Source of the DNA: Dehalogenimonas sp. W | GTDB taxonomy: Bacteria > Chloroflexota > Dehalococcoidia > Dehalococcoidales > Dehalococcoidaceae | DNA length: 64,000 nt | Assembly: GCF_037094495.1 (NCBI RefSeq) | Contig: NZ_CP146612.1 | Location: 1,426,001 to 1,490,000, forward strand | Direction: 5' to 3' | Part shown: in pieces, positions 54,934-63,332 of the stretch | How the letters are laid out: the number at the start of each line of letters is the position of its first letter | Numbering within the stretch: position 1 is the stretch's first letter | Position numbers and translations under genes: made by a program | The notes under the pieces: generated by a model | Told to the model about the DNA's origin: nothing | Database searches by the model: none | The model's input: the letters and a program-made list of their open reading frames with translations, nothing else

Positions 54934-57057
54934 TTGGAAGTTCAACATCTTAAATCAAAGTTGCCTGTTAGAATTAATCAATTGGCTGATTTATCAGCCA
55001 ATTTGTGGTGGAGCTGGCATCGTGACGCAAGGGATATGTTTAATAAAATTGACCGGCGGTTGTGGCAGGTAACGGGTCATAATCCAGTAAAAATGCTGTA
55101 TGATATAAATCCGGGACGGCTGGAAATTTTGGCCACAGATCCTGAGTTTTTAGAAATTTACGATGACGTAATTGCATCATTCGGGGCTGAAATCAGCGGC
55201 AGCGATGCCTGGTTAGCCCGGGAAGCCAAAACATCATTGAGCAGGCCGGTGGCCTATTTTTCCATGGAGTTCGCAGTTCATAACTCTTTGCCGATCTACG
55301 CCGGAGGGTTGGGCGTTCTGGCGGGGGACACCTGCAAAGAAGCTTCAGATCTGGGAATCCCCTTTGTCGGAGTGGGATTCATGTATCCCGAAGGCTATTT
55401 TCATCAACGTATCAGTGAAGACGGGTGGCAGACCGAAGATTATCTTTTGCTTGATTTTGAACGTGCCCCAATCAGCCGTGTTTGTACGGCGGACGGCCAG
55501 CGTTTATTGTTGAATCTTTCGGTCGGCGATAGGCAGGTTTATGTGGCTGCCTGGCAGGTACTGGCGGGCAGCAGTAAGCTTTATCTTCTGGATACCAATG
55601 TGCCGGAAAATGATTTGGAGGACCGGGGACTTTCAGCCCGGCTTTACAGCCCGGGTAAAGAGATGCGCTTGCAGCAGGAATATCTGTTGGGTTTCGGCGG
55701 TGTCATGCTGTTGCGGGCATTGGGGATTGAACCTGCTGTATGGCACTGTAACGAAGGCCATACAGCCTTTTTACTGATTGCGCGGTTGAAAGAATATATG
55801 ACAGCGGGGCACTCCAGGATTGAAGCCGAAGAGTTGGTGCGGCGGTGCTCGGTGTTTACGACTCATACGCCTGTTCCTGCCGGGCATGATGTTTTTGAAC
55901 TTGGCTTGATTGATCGCTACTTCTCATGGTTGTGGAATAAACTCGGAATAACCCGCGAAGAATTAATATCATTGGGACAGGTTCCCGGCGGACAGGATTT
56001 CAACATGACTGTGCTGGGATTAAAATTGGCAGCCAGCGCGAATGGTGTCAGTCAGGTTCACGGCGAAGTCAGCCGAAACATGTGGCGAAGCCTGTATCCG
56101 GGTCGGACCGCAGCTGAAGTACCAATCAGGCATATTACCAATGGGGTGCATATCCCCACCTGGGTGGCACCTGAGATCGCCCGTCTATATGAGGAATATG
56201 TTGATAAGGAATGGTATCGGCGACAGGATGACGCAGGGTTATGGGAGTCGCGGGTTCCGTTGATACCTGATGAAGAATTGTGGCATACGCATCAAGGGCG
56301 TAAACAAAGATTACTGCATTATATCCGGGAAAGGGTGCGTCGCGATTGGAAGGCCGGTGTTGATTCCGCCCCCAGACTGGCAGCCATGGGGGCTATGCTG
56401 GATCCGGAGGTACTTACGGTTGGTTTCGTCAGGCGTTTCGTTGAATATAAGCGACCGACCTTGTTGTTTCGTGATCTTGAACAGCTCAAGGAGTTGATTC
56501 GTGATTCCCAGCGCCCGGTCCAATTTATTTTTGCCGGCAAATCTCATCCAGCGGACTCCATGGCCAAGGAATTGATACATCGGGTTTATACTCAAGCCAA
56601 AGAGAATGATTTTGAAGGACGCCTCTGTTTCGTTGAAGATTATGATCTTCACCTGGCCCATTATCTGGTTCAGGGCGTAGATGTCTGGTTAAATAGCCCC
56701 CGGCGCTGGTTGGAAGCTTCCGGTACCTCGGGGATGAAAGCTGCGGTCAACGGGGTGCCGAATTTATCAGTCCGGGATGGCTGGTGGCACGAAGGATTCA
56801 ATGGGAAAAACGGCTGGGCGATAGGAGATATCTCCAAGCCCGAAAGCGTTGATGAAGAAGACGCACTGGATGCCGGTGCTCTTTTGTATGTCCTTAAAGA
56901 ACTTGTGGTACCGAAGTATTATGACCGAAATTTGGAGGATATTCCGTTAAAGTGGATGGCGGTTGTGAAGGAATCCGTCAGTACCGTACTGCCGCATTTT
57001 GCAGCCGCCAGAATGATGAAGGAATACACTCGTGAAATGTATCTGCCGCTAATTTAG
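54934..57057 (+). CDS. glgP: Alpha-glucan phosphorylase (GT35)
   Basis: PLP-dependent phosphorolysis of alpha-1,4-glucan to glucose-1-phosphate. The 707 residues belong to the short alpha-glucan phosphorylase type (N-terminal LADLSANLWWSWHRDARDMF region). The PLP lysine lies in EASGTSGMKAAVNGVPNLS, and YAGGLGVLAGD and HCNEGHTAFL are also typical. I prefer TTG 54934, nine bases after GGGGAGG (54918-54924); an in-frame TTG at 54913 precedes that site. It converges on the GT2 gene with a four-base overlap. Confidence 0.93.
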   Translation: MEVQHLKSKLPVRINQLADLSANLWWSWHRDARDMFNKIDRRLWQVTGHNPVKMLYDINPGRLEILATDPEFLEIYDDVIASFGAEISGSDAWLAREAKTSLSRPVAYFSMEFAVHNSLPIYAGGLGVLAGDTCKEASDLGIPFVGVGFMYPEGYFHQRISEDGWQTEDYLLLDFERAPISRVCTADGQRLLLNLSVGDRQVYVAAWQVLAGSSKLYLLDTNVPENDLEDRGLSARLYSPGKEMRLQQEYLLGFGGVMLLRALGIEPAVWHCNEGHTAFLLIARLKEYMTAGHSRIEAEELVRRCSVFTTHTPVPAGHDVFELGLIDRYFSWLWNKLGITREELISLGQVPGGQDFNMTVLGLKLAASANGVSQVHGEVSRNMWRSLYPGRTAAEVPIRHITNGVHIPTWVAPEIARLYEEYVDKEWYRRQDDAGLWESRVPLIPDEELWHTHQGRKQRLLHYIRERVRRDWKAGVDSAPRLAAMGAMLDPEVLTVGFVRRFVEYKRPTLLFRDLEQLKELIRDSQRPVQFIFAGKSHPADSMAKELIHRVYTQAKENDFEGRLCFVEDYDLHLAHYLVQGVDVWLNSPRRWLEASGTSGMKAAVNGVPNLSVRDGWWHEGFNGKNGWAIGDISKPESVDEEDALDAGALLYVLKELVVPKYYDRNLEDIPLKWMAVVKESVSTVLPHFAAARMMKEYTREMYLPLI

Positions 57058-58136
57058 CGCCAGGTCCACCAGCTGTTAGACAGAAAGTTCCAGCCAAAGG
57101 CAGCAATGATACCGATTGCCGCCGAAATAATATAGTGAAATCCGGTAGTTTCGGTCAGTAATCCCAGTATCCCCAGGTAGATAACCAACCCGCCCAGACT
57201 GACCAGGTTGAAACGTGCCAGGCGTCCGATATAATTTGAGCCAGTTGTGACGCGGCCTTTGAAGGTGAATCGGTCATTCAGTATAAAATTCCAGATAACC
57301 GCAGTTTCAAAGGCGACCGCACCCGAGGCCAGATAGGGTAATAGTCCGTTTTCAGTCAGTAGAGCGAGGATGGACAAATTGACAATTGAGCCGCTGGCGC
57401 CGACCGCAATAAATATAATAATCCGCTTATGTTCCCCCGAACGGCGCATCAGGCTGAACAGGTGGCGAAGATAGTCACCCTGGGTCAGTAATGAGAGTTT
57501 GGTCTGACCGGCACGCCGGTTCTCAAAACGGTATGGCACTTCCTTGATTTGTTGGGTATTGGACAGACACAGTATCTCCAGTAGGATCTTATAACCTACT
57601 GGACTAAGACTGGTACCTTGGAGTATTTCCCGGCGGAACAGAAAGCAACCGCTCATGGGGTCCTTGACGGAGCGGGTCTGCGGCAACAACAAATGCGCCA
57701 ACCAGCCGGCTCCGGAGGAAATGAAACGTCGAAACGCCGACCAGTTACCGACACTGCCGCCCGGAATATATCGGCTTGCGATAGTCAGGTCTGCCCCATT
57801 TTGGCAGGCAGTTAGCAAATCAGCCATGACTTCCGGCGGGTGCTGCAGGTCGGCGTCCATAACCGCCAGCAGTTGACCCTGGGCTAGCGAAAAACCATCA
57901 ACCACGGCGGAAGCCAATCCTCTTTTGTCGGTTCGGACCACGACAGTTACCGGGAAATCGGCGGCAAGTCGGCCGACTTCAGCCGCGGTGCCGTCAGGAC
58001 TATTGTCGTCAACGATCAAAACATCGTAAGGGTAGCTTTTCAAGGCGATATGAATGCGTTCCAAAAGGGGGTGGATGTTAGCCACTTCATTGTATGTCGG
58101 GATAATAATGCTGAGATGTAGTTTGGAGTTCTTCAT
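57054..58136 (-). CDS. Polyprenol-phosphate glycosyltransferase fused to GtrA-like membrane domain
   Basis: A 360-residue fusion. Residues 1-225 are a GT2 (DPM1-like) domain (IIIPTYNEVANI, VDDNSPDGTA, MDADLQHPPEV, SRYIPGG) that loads a sugar on polyprenyl phosphate; 235-360 is a four-helix GtrA domain (LILT-type WNFILNDRFTFKGR and a C-terminal NFLSNSWWTWR), which helps to move or present the lipid-linked sugar. TTGACG-17-TAGCAT (58174-58146, minus) ends nine bases before the ATG, so the mRNA may be almost leaderless. Confidence 0.92.
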   Translation of the reverse strand: MKNSKLHLSIIIPTYNEVANIHPLLERIHIALKSYPYDVLIVDDNSPDGTAAEVGRLAADFPVTVVVRTDKRGLASAVVDGFSLAQGQLLAVMDADLQHPPEVMADLLTACQNGADLTIASRYIPGGSVGNWSAFRRFISSGAGWLAHLLLPQTRSVKDPMSGCFLFRREILQGTSLSPVGYKILLEILCLSNTQQIKEVPYRFENRRAGQTKLSLLTQGDYLRHLFSLMRRSGEHKRIIIFIAVGASGSIVNLSILALLTENGLLPYLASGAVAFETAVIWNFILNDRFTFKGRVTTGSNYIGRLARFNLVSLGGLVIYLGILGLLTETTGFHYIISAAIGIIAAFGWNFLSNSWWTWR

Positions 58137-58145
58137 TGAGGTTTA

Positions 58146-58174
58146 ATGCTAATGGAGACGAGGTGCGACGTCAA
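58146..58174 (-). promoter_or_regulatory. Promoter of the GT2-GtrA gene
   Basis: Minus strand TTGACG (58174-58169), 17-base spacer, TAGCAT (58151-58146), with only nine bases to the start codon and no ribosome binding site. Confidence 0.62.
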
Positions 58175-58223
58175 GTCCATGTAAGGGTGCGGCACTGACC
58201 GGCCTGGGTAATTCTCCGCGCTG

Positions 58224-58253
58224 TTTGCTCTCAAACCTCAGCTCTCTTATAAT
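58224..58253 (+). promoter_or_regulatory. Promoter of the Crp/Fnr gene
   Basis: TTTGCT (58224-58229), 18-base spacer, perfect TATAAT (58248-58253). The predicted start lies within a base or two of ATG 58262. Confidence 0.6.
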
Positions 58254-58261
58254 CAATGGCA

Positions 58262-58960
58262 ATGTCAAATACGACTATTCCCAAGAACAAGATTGCTCTA
58301 CCGGTTATCGGACGACGGGAACTGTTGATGAAAAGTCCGTATTTTGCGGGCTTATCGGAGGAAAACCTGTTACGCGTTGAAGAGATGATGCGTGAGGAGC
58401 ACTTTGACCGGGACCATTTTATCTTTACTGAAGGTGATGATAATCATTACCTTTACCTCACTGCCAGTGGGGCGGTTAAAGTTTTTGGAACATCGGCGGA
58501 TGGCAAGGAGCAAATTCTCTCCCTGGCCCGACCAGGTGACAGCTTTAATGATGTTGCGGCCTTTGACGGACGTTTATCACCGGCGGGCGCCCAGGCATTG
58601 ACCCCGGTGATACTTTACCGGCTCAGCGGTCCTGAGTTGTTATCCCGTTCCTGTAGTTATGGTGCGTTGGCGGCGAATATTATCCGCGCTTTGGGCCAGC
58701 GAATCCGGGAGTTAGGTGACCTGGTGTCTGACCTCTCCTTTAGGCCGGTAGCGGGTCGTCTGGCGAAATTACTACTGGAGCAGCTACCCCACTCAGGCTC
58801 GGTTAAACTCACTCAACGTGATATGGCATCTATGGCTGGAACCGCGCGCGAAGTGGTAGCCAGAGCACTAAAGAGCATGGAAGATGACGGAATACTCAGA
58901 ATTGAACGTCAACATATCATTATATTGAAGCGGGACGTTCTGGAGAAAATGGCGGCCTGA
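58262..58960 (+). CDS. Crp/Fnr-family transcriptional regulator
   Basis: A 232-residue regulator with an N-terminal cyclic-nucleotide-binding-like beta barrel (about 20-135: FTEGDDNHYLYLTASGAVKVF, LARPGDSFNDVAAFDG) and a C-terminal winged helix (150-228; TQRDMASMAGTAREVVARALKSMEDDG recognition region). No FNR-type cysteine cluster is seen. The effector is unknown. A perfect TATAAT ends eight bases before ATG 58262 and there is no ribosome binding site; ATG 58256 is an alternative that would be inside the presumed -10 to +1 gap. It is followed by a ferredoxin gene. Confidence 0.88.
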   Translation: MSNTTIPKNKIALPVIGRRELLMKSPYFAGLSEENLLRVEEMMREEHFDRDHFIFTEGDDNHYLYLTASGAVKVFGTSADGKEQILSLARPGDSFNDVAAFDGRLSPAGAQALTPVILYRLSGPELLSRSCSYGALAANIIRALGQRIRELGDLVSDLSFRPVAGRLAKLLLEQLPHSGSVKLTQRDMASMAGTAREVVARALKSMEDDGILRIERQHIIILKRDVLEKMAA

Positions 58961-59011
58961 CGATGACATATATCACAGACATCTATCATAAGTCCGGGTA
59001 CCATTACTAAG

Positions 59012-59227
59012 ATGGTGTATATTTTTGTTGACAATGCCCGATGTGACGGATGCATGCTTTGTCTGGCTGCCTGTAATCGGGACGGTTTGATGTTGACGGA
59101 CAGCGGAATTACCCATGACCGCAGTTGTGATTGTCTGGATTGCCGTAAGTGCGAGTACATCTGTGCCCGGGGTGCCATTACTTGGGGCTATGAGGTAACC
59201 GAAGCCGGTTGCCGTAATATCAAATAG
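59012..59227 (+). CDS. Small dicluster ferredoxin (2[4Fe-4S])
   Basis: A 71-residue ferredoxin with CDGCMLCLAAC (Cys11, 14, 17, 21) and CDCLDCRKCEYIC (Cys39, 41, 44, 47, 51), enough for two [4Fe-4S] clusters plus one extra cysteine. It starts at ATG 59012 with no clear ribosome binding site. It follows the Crp/Fnr gene and slightly overlaps the convergent YihY gene. Its electron partner is not evident. Confidence 0.88.
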   Translation: MVYIFVDNARCDGCMLCLAACNRDGLMLTDSGITHDRSCDCLDCRKCEYICARGAITWGYEVTEAGCRNIK

Positions 59228-60107
59228 GTTTATCTGCGTCCAGGTTCAAAGTGCCTTCTGCTAATCTTTTCAGCTGTCCGTTGAATTCTGCGCCGATCAG
59301 CAGGATAAATGCTGACAGATATATCCACATCATTAATGCGATTGCGGAACCGATTGTTCCGTAAACGAGCTGGAAATTACTGAAGTTAGATAGAAAAACA
59401 ATAAATCCGTATCGCAATAATTCAAATAATAGTGTGCCCAGCAAGGCGCCAGGCCAGATAAAACGCCAAAGATTGCGGTGGGTGGGCAGGAAGCTGTAAA
59501 GCACCAGAAATACCAGTAAGGACAACCCGGCACCTGTCAGGGTAAGGATAAGGCTGGCTGTATCGCCGAACAAGGGCAATTTGACCGACGGAATCAGGCT
59601 GATCACCGTAGGTAGCACCCCCGAAAAGAGGAATAGAAACCCGGCACTCAGAGACAAAGCGATATCCCTTGGCTTTCTCAGGTAAAAAGGGTGTCGTTCG
59701 CATATGCCGCAACTGCGATTCAGCGCTACAGCGATGGCGGTGAACATGTTGGAACTTGTCCAGAACAAAGCCAGCAAACTCACGACTCCGATGACACCCC
59801 TTGAAGCAATGATACTGTCAATATTTTCTACGATAACCTCTGAGGCGATAGGCAGGTTCTGTTCCATGAATTCAAAAATGGCTTGCTGAACTGTTTCCGA
59901 AGGCAGAAAAATACCAGCGATGGATATGAATCCCAATAGCAGGGGAAACAGCGAAAGAACGGCAAAATAAGCCACTCCGGCTGCCAGATGTGAGGCATCG
60001 TCACGGCCGAGAGCTTCAATAGTGCCGACGATGACACGAAACTGCCTGACGGATAAAAACCGATCTTTAATCCGGTTGATTCTATTTCTCAAAAGTTGTG
60101 CTGTCAT
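59220..60107 (-). CDS. YihY/BrkB-family membrane protein
   Basis: A 295-residue protein with six predicted helices of the YihY family, including DASHLAAGVAYFAVLSLFPLLLGF, the LLALFWTSSNMFTAI segment and the RFIWPGALLGTLLFELLRYGF motif near the end. Function is unclear despite the older ribonuclease BN label. I take ATG 60107; an upstream in-frame start at 60149 lies deeper in the AI-2E gene. It overlaps the AI-2E transporter end by 26 bases. Confidence 0.87.
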   Translation of the reverse strand: MTAQLLRNRINRIKDRFLSVRQFRVIVGTIEALGRDDASHLAAGVAYFAVLSLFPLLLGFISIAGIFLPSETVQQAIFEFMEQNLPIASEVIVENIDSIIASRGVIGVVSLLALFWTSSNMFTAIAVALNRSCGICERHPFYLRKPRDIALSLSAGFLFLFSGVLPTVISLIPSVKLPLFGDTASLILTLTGAGLSLLVFLVLYSFLPTHRNLWRFIWPGALLGTLLFELLRYGFIVFLSNFSNFQLVYGTIGSAIALMMWIYLSAFILLIGAEFNGQLKRLAEGTLNLDADKPI

Positions 60108-61206
60108 AATGTAAAAGGGGCCGGTTGTCTTCCATCCGGGCGAGGTCATCGGTGTACTGGAAAATTTTGACTAATGTTGCTGCCAGTGGGACTGCCAATA
60201 AAACGCCCCAAATTCCCGCCAGATACGCCCCGAGTACCAGGAGCAGCAGGGCGATAGCCGGATGAATATGTAATAGCTGTCCCTGAACCCGAGGCACCAG
60301 CAAGTTGTTCTCCAGGCCCTGAATAAGAAGAAATAGTATTATTACCCATAAAATCAGGTCGGGATAGGTGGCAAGGATAATGAATATCGCGAAAATCCCG
60401 CTAATCCACGGACCGATGGTTGGCACCATTTCAAATAATCCGGCGACGATTGCCAGAAGCAGCGCCAGACCAAAGTTGACGTTTAATAGCAAAAGGCCGA
60501 TAAAGGTAACACTGCCGACGATGCTGCCCAGAAGTATTTGGGCTCTGAGGTAACGGCCTAATACGCCCGAGATGATATTCAGAATATTCCGAGTGTGTAC
60601 CGCCGCCAGCCCCGGCAAACCACGGTACATCGCATCGCGCAGTTTCTCCCAGTCTTTGAGCATGTAAAATAGAAACATCGGCAGGGCAGCGAAACCAAAG
60701 ATGAAACCGATGGTGGTGGGGATAACAGTCACGCTGCGGGAGAAAAACCCTTGAGCGGCATTAGCGATTTCCTTGCCGGCATCTGCCACAAATTCATCAA
60801 TACTGGCCTGAACATCGGGTGGGAACTGGGTCCGGATACTTTCCAGAAGATTAGAAAAGTAGTTGGTTACCGCGGTAAAAATCTGAGAAGTATTGTTAGA
60901 GAGTTCGGTTACAGTATTAAACAACGTAGCCAGCATATAGCTGGCAACCGCTATGATTAAGGCCAGCAGGACAAGCAAAACGAAGGTCACGAAGATAAGA
61001 CGCTGGTAACGATTTAATCGGCCGGGCAGGGAAATGTGTTTTTCCATCAACAGGATTAGCGGGTGGAGGATATAAGCCGCCAGCAGCCCCAGCATAAACG
61101 GCAACAATACGCTTCTCAGGCTGTAAATGAGTACGGAGAATACACTTAGGACAACCAGAAAAACAATCATTCGCCAATGCCGGCTGATGATGTGCTGCAA
61201 TTGCAT
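60082..61206 (-). CDS. AI-2E family transporter (PerM-like)
   Basis: A 374-residue eight-helix membrane protein of the AI-2 exporter/PerM family: paired N-terminal helices, a soluble middle region (about 85-150), and the diagnostic LFEMVPTIGPWISGIFAI and NLLVPRVQGQLLHIHPAIALLLL segments. Members export AI-2-like signals, sodium or other small solutes; which one is unknown. It starts at ATG 61206 after AAAGG. Confidence 0.9.
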   Translation of the reverse strand: MQLQHIISRHWRMIVFLVVLSVFSVLIYSLRSVLLPFMLGLLAAYILHPLILLMEKHISLPGRLNRYQRLIFVTFVLLVLLALIIAVASYMLATLFNTVTELSNNTSQIFTAVTNYFSNLLESIRTQFPPDVQASIDEFVADAGKEIANAAQGFFSRSVTVIPTTIGFIFGFAALPMFLFYMLKDWEKLRDAMYRGLPGLAAVHTRNILNIISGVLGRYLRAQILLGSIVGSVTFIGLLLLNVNFGLALLLAIVAGLFEMVPTIGPWISGIFAIFIILATYPDLILWVIILFLLIQGLENNLLVPRVQGQLLHIHPAIALLLLVLGAYLAGIWGVLLAVPLAATLVKIFQYTDDLARMEDNRPLLHYDSTTFEK

Positions 61207-61234
61207 ACTGCTACCTTTTGGCCGCGAACGGGTT

Positions 61235-61282
61235 AAAAAACACAGTCTCTCCGATATCCGGCGCTGACGCCGGGAGAGACTG
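61235..61282 (-). terminator. Terminator of the DUF948-YtxH unit
   Basis: Arms CAGTCTCTCC (61243-61252) and its near-complement (61272-61282), with an inner CCGGCG/CGCCGG stem, are followed on the minus strand by TTTTTT (61240-61235). It separates the ytxH unit from the AI-2E gene. Confidence 0.85.
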
Positions 61283-61299
61283 GTTTTTCAGCGGCGGGA

Positions 61300-61527
61300 T
61301 TATTCGGCTTCTGAGAGCCGTGATTCCAGGTTGTTCTTGGCGATAGCCGCCCCCTCTTTAACCCGGTCTGCGAATTCATCAGCCCGGTCACCGAATTCAA
61401 CTGCTTTATCTCGTAAGATAGCCCGGGTTTCGTCGCCCGGGTGAGGAGCGTAAAGCAATCCGATACCAATGCCGATGGCGGTGCCCAAAATCAACCCTAA
61501 TGCGAAGTTGCCGGAATCGTTGCTCAT
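61300..61527 (-). CDS. YtxH-domain protein
   Basis: A 75-residue protein with one N-terminal helix (LGLILGTAIGIGIGLLYAPHPGDETR, the YtxH signature) and a charged helical C-terminus (AVEFGDRADEFADRVKEGAA). General stress-associated in other bacteria. GGAG precedes its ATG; the gene follows the DUF948-like gene after three bases. Confidence 0.9.
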   Translation of the reverse strand: MSNDSGNFALGLILGTAIGIGIGLLYAPHPGDETRAILRDKAVEFGDRADEFADRVKEGAAIAKNNLESRLSEAE

Positions 61528-61530
61528 AAT

Positions 61531-61815
61531 CTATTTTCTCCTTCTGAAAAAACTATCAAATCCAGTTTTGAGACCCTGAAACAAGGCGGCGATTTCAATT
61601 ATTGGTCTGACCAGCTCCCTGGTGGCGTATTGGGTAAACCCTTCAATAGCGCCTGAGGTGTTCTCAAGGGATTTTAAGATGTTTTGCGAACGGTCATAAA
61701 TCCGGTTGGTTTTTTTATAAATAGAAATCACCAACAATAAGACAACAAAGCTGATTAAGATAATGAGGACTCCGGCGATAATGATAACCAGATCCCGATA
61801 CCATTCAATGCCCAT
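61531..61815 (-). CDS. DUF948-like small membrane protein
   Basis: A 94-residue protein with one N-terminal membrane helix (about 9-32) and a helical tail, resembling DUF948 proteins that accompany YtxH in other genomes. It begins at ATG 61815 after GGAGG. First gene of a two-gene stress/envelope unit. Functional assignment beyond the family resemblance is not possible. Confidence 0.65.
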   Translation of the reverse strand: MGIEWYRDLVIIIAGVLIILISFVVLLLVISIYKKTNRIYDRSQNILKSLENTSGAIEGFTQYATRELVRPIIEIAALFQGLKTGFDSFFRRRK

Positions 61816-61861
61816 TTACGACCTCCGTTTGGGTTGGTGGTAGCGTCTCAACCACGGTTTG

Positions 61862-61890
61862 ATGATAACATGCGACCTTGGCAGGCGCAA
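61862..61890 (-). promoter_or_regulatory. Promoter of the DUF948-YtxH unit
   Basis: Minus strand TTGCGC (61890-61885), 17-base spacer, TATCAT (61867-61862). Confidence 0.55.
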
Positions 61891-61920
61891 GTAGTATGAT
61901 TTGTCAGAATAGTCAAAATC

Positions 61921-62511
61921 TCAAACCAGAAAGACCTGCCGCAGCACTGCTAACAACCAGTTGATAAAAAATGACAGCAAATGAAAAAGCCATCGTGTTG
62001 CCAGAGCAGCTAAAATGCCGATGCCGGCGCCACTGATAATATCCAGAGGGTAATACATCCCGGCATATATTCTGGCGAATGAATGTACTCCTGCGATCAG
62101 GAAAAAGAAATTTCCTGCTTTGCGGTTTCCTAACCAGACCGCAGCAGCAACAGCGAACAGAATAGCCGCTGAATTAGCCGGAAAAGAAGAGTCAGTCGGT
62201 TGATACAGCAACACGTTTATCGGCAGCTCGTCAAAAGGGCGGGGCCGGAAGATAACCAGATTTAGTAAACTGACCAGTCCGGTCCCGATACCCAGTGCAG
62301 CCATGGCTTGAAGAGTCAGTTTCTGGTTGGTCAGACGTTGCCGTGGCTCAGAAGCGGACAACCAAAGAAAAACCAATCCCAAGTTGGTGCTGATCAACAG
62401 AAAATAATCATTAGCCAATCCCTTAAACAATTCGTCCAAAATTCGGATATATCCGACCAGGGAATTGATGGCCTGTACCACCGCCTGGTCAAAATGAATC
62501 AGGTTCTCCAA
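61921..62511 (-). CDS. PAP2-fold membrane protein lacking both catalytic histidines
   Basis: A 196-residue protein with five to six helices and the outline of the PAP2 (BcrC-like) lipid phosphatase fold: FRPRPF (Arg89, Arg91) for motif 1, DSSFPANSAA (107-115) for motif 2 and FARIYAGMYYPLDIISG for motif 3. In active enzymes motif 2 ends in His (FPSDH/PSGH) and motif 3 has HYPxD; here these are Ser114 and Tyr153. It may be catalytically dead or have another chemistry. It starts at TTG 62511, overlapping the upstream gene by 13 bases, with AGGA seven bases before. Confidence 0.78.
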   Translation of the reverse strand: MENLIHFDQAVVQAINSLVGYIRILDELFKGLANDYFLLISTNLGLVFLWLSASEPRQRLTNQKLTLQAMAALGIGTGLVSLLNLVIFRPRPFDELPINVLLYQPTDSSFPANSAAILFAVAAAVWLGNRKAGNFFFLIAGVHSFARIYAGMYYPLDIISGAGIGILAALATRWLFHLLSFFINWLLAVLRQVFLV

Positions 62512-62888
62512 TATCGTATCCTGATCGCCTGGAAGAAGGTCATCTGCTTTAGGGATTCAATCCCGTTGACTATGGTGCCAACCGGGGGAGTGAACTTAGG
62601 GTGATTCACCAGGGACGACATGATAAATGTAAATGACCCGGCTGACAAAACAGCCAGACTGAATAGTCCGGCCTGTTGGGCGCCTTCAATAATTCCGGTC
62701 GGATTCCGGGCATTCCAGGTAAAAAACAGCACTGCCGGTATTACCAGAGCAACGATGGAGGTGATGCTATTGAACAGCCGATTTTGACTGAATAGCAAGC
62801 CGAGAAGACCACTTCTGATGGCGGCCAGTTGAATAACCGCAACTGTGGCGATAAGACTGGACAGAAAGTATTCAACAGAGAGGGTCAT
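62499..62888 (-). CDS. Four-helix membrane protein of unknown function
   Basis: A 129-residue protein starting at ATG 62888 (GAGG six bases upstream) with about four hydrophobic segments (about 5-27, 40-60, 75-95 and 100-120 weakly). I recognise no family. A much longer reading frame extends upstream to 63218, but its extra part is low-information and runs through the HNH-like gene in another frame. The gene lies between the HNH-like and PAP2-like genes with overlap to the latter, so the three form one unit. Confidence 0.65.
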   Translation of the reverse strand: MTLSVEYFLSSLIATVAVIQLAAIRSGLLGLLFSQNRLFNSITSIVALVIPAVLFFTWNARNPTGIIEGAQQAGLFSLAVLSAGSFTFIMSSLVNHPKFTPPVGTIVNGIESLKQMTFFQAIRIRYWRT

Positions 62889-62931
62889 AAAGTGCCTCGC
62901 GCGTGAATTGGAATAAAAGTTGAAAGGGGTA

Positions 62932-63159
62932 TCACCCGGAGTTGTTGCAAAACCAGCAGATAACTTCGCAATCATCAACGCTCTTGGTGAATTTACCGCT
63001 CTTGCTGGCCGCGACCCAGCCACCGGGCCCACTTTCAGCCCGCCGTTCCCAGACCAGCGGACGATTACAGCGTCCGAAGTGCTGGTGGGTGCCCCGAGCG
63101 CACTCACATCTACCCGAAGACCTGATCCATGCCTGTTGAATAATGCCGGTGGAAAACAT
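62932..63159 (-). CDS. Degenerate HNH-like zinc protein
   Basis: A 75-residue protein whose outline is that of small HNH nucleases: AWIRSSGRCEC (Cys18, Cys20), HxHFGRCNRPLVWERR (Cys31), a GWVAAS stretch where active members have WEAHH, and DDCEVICWFCNNS (Cys64, Cys68, Cys71) where they have CxxCH. So the zinc cysteines are kept while the catalytic histidines are lost. I prefer ATG 63159, about 20 bases after the predicted transcription start; an in-frame TTG at 63186 is an alternative. It has its own strong promoter and begins the operon with the membrane and PAP2-like genes. The family assignment rests on pattern by eye. Confidence 0.65.
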   Translation of the reverse strand: MFSTGIIQQAWIRSSGRCECARGTHQHFGRCNRPLVWERRAESGPGGWVAASKSGKFTKSVDDCEVICWFCNNSG

Positions 63160-63186
63160 TGGCCGCCAATTCCCCAGTTTTGGCAA

Positions 63187-63214
63187 ATTATAACACCTGA
63201 GCCGGATTTTGCAA
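63187..63214 (-). promoter_or_regulatory. Promoter of the HNH-like operon
   Basis: Minus strand TTGCAA (63214-63209), 16-base spacer, perfect TATAAT (63192-63187). Confidence 0.72.
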
Positions 63215-63256
63215 TCACCCGGATTATTCAGCTTGTGATGAGTCTCACCGAAGCAG

Positions 63257-63286
63257 TTTCCACTGCTCCGCAGTTTGTGTTAAAAT
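63257..63286 (+). promoter_or_regulatory. Possible promoter of the tubulin/FtsZ-like gene
   Basis: TTTCCA (63257-63262), 18-base spacer, TAAAAT (63281-63286), 46 bases before the ATG and divergent from the HNH-like promoter. Confidence 0.45.
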
Positions 63287-63332
63287 CGCGTCAATACACG
63301 AATAAAAAGCTTCAATAAGGCGAGGGAATAAT

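Noticed and set aside
62889-63218. N-terminal extension of the membrane protein gene to 63218
   Set aside because: A good ribosome binding site favours ATG 62888, and the extension overlaps the HNH-like gene in a different frame with low-information residues.
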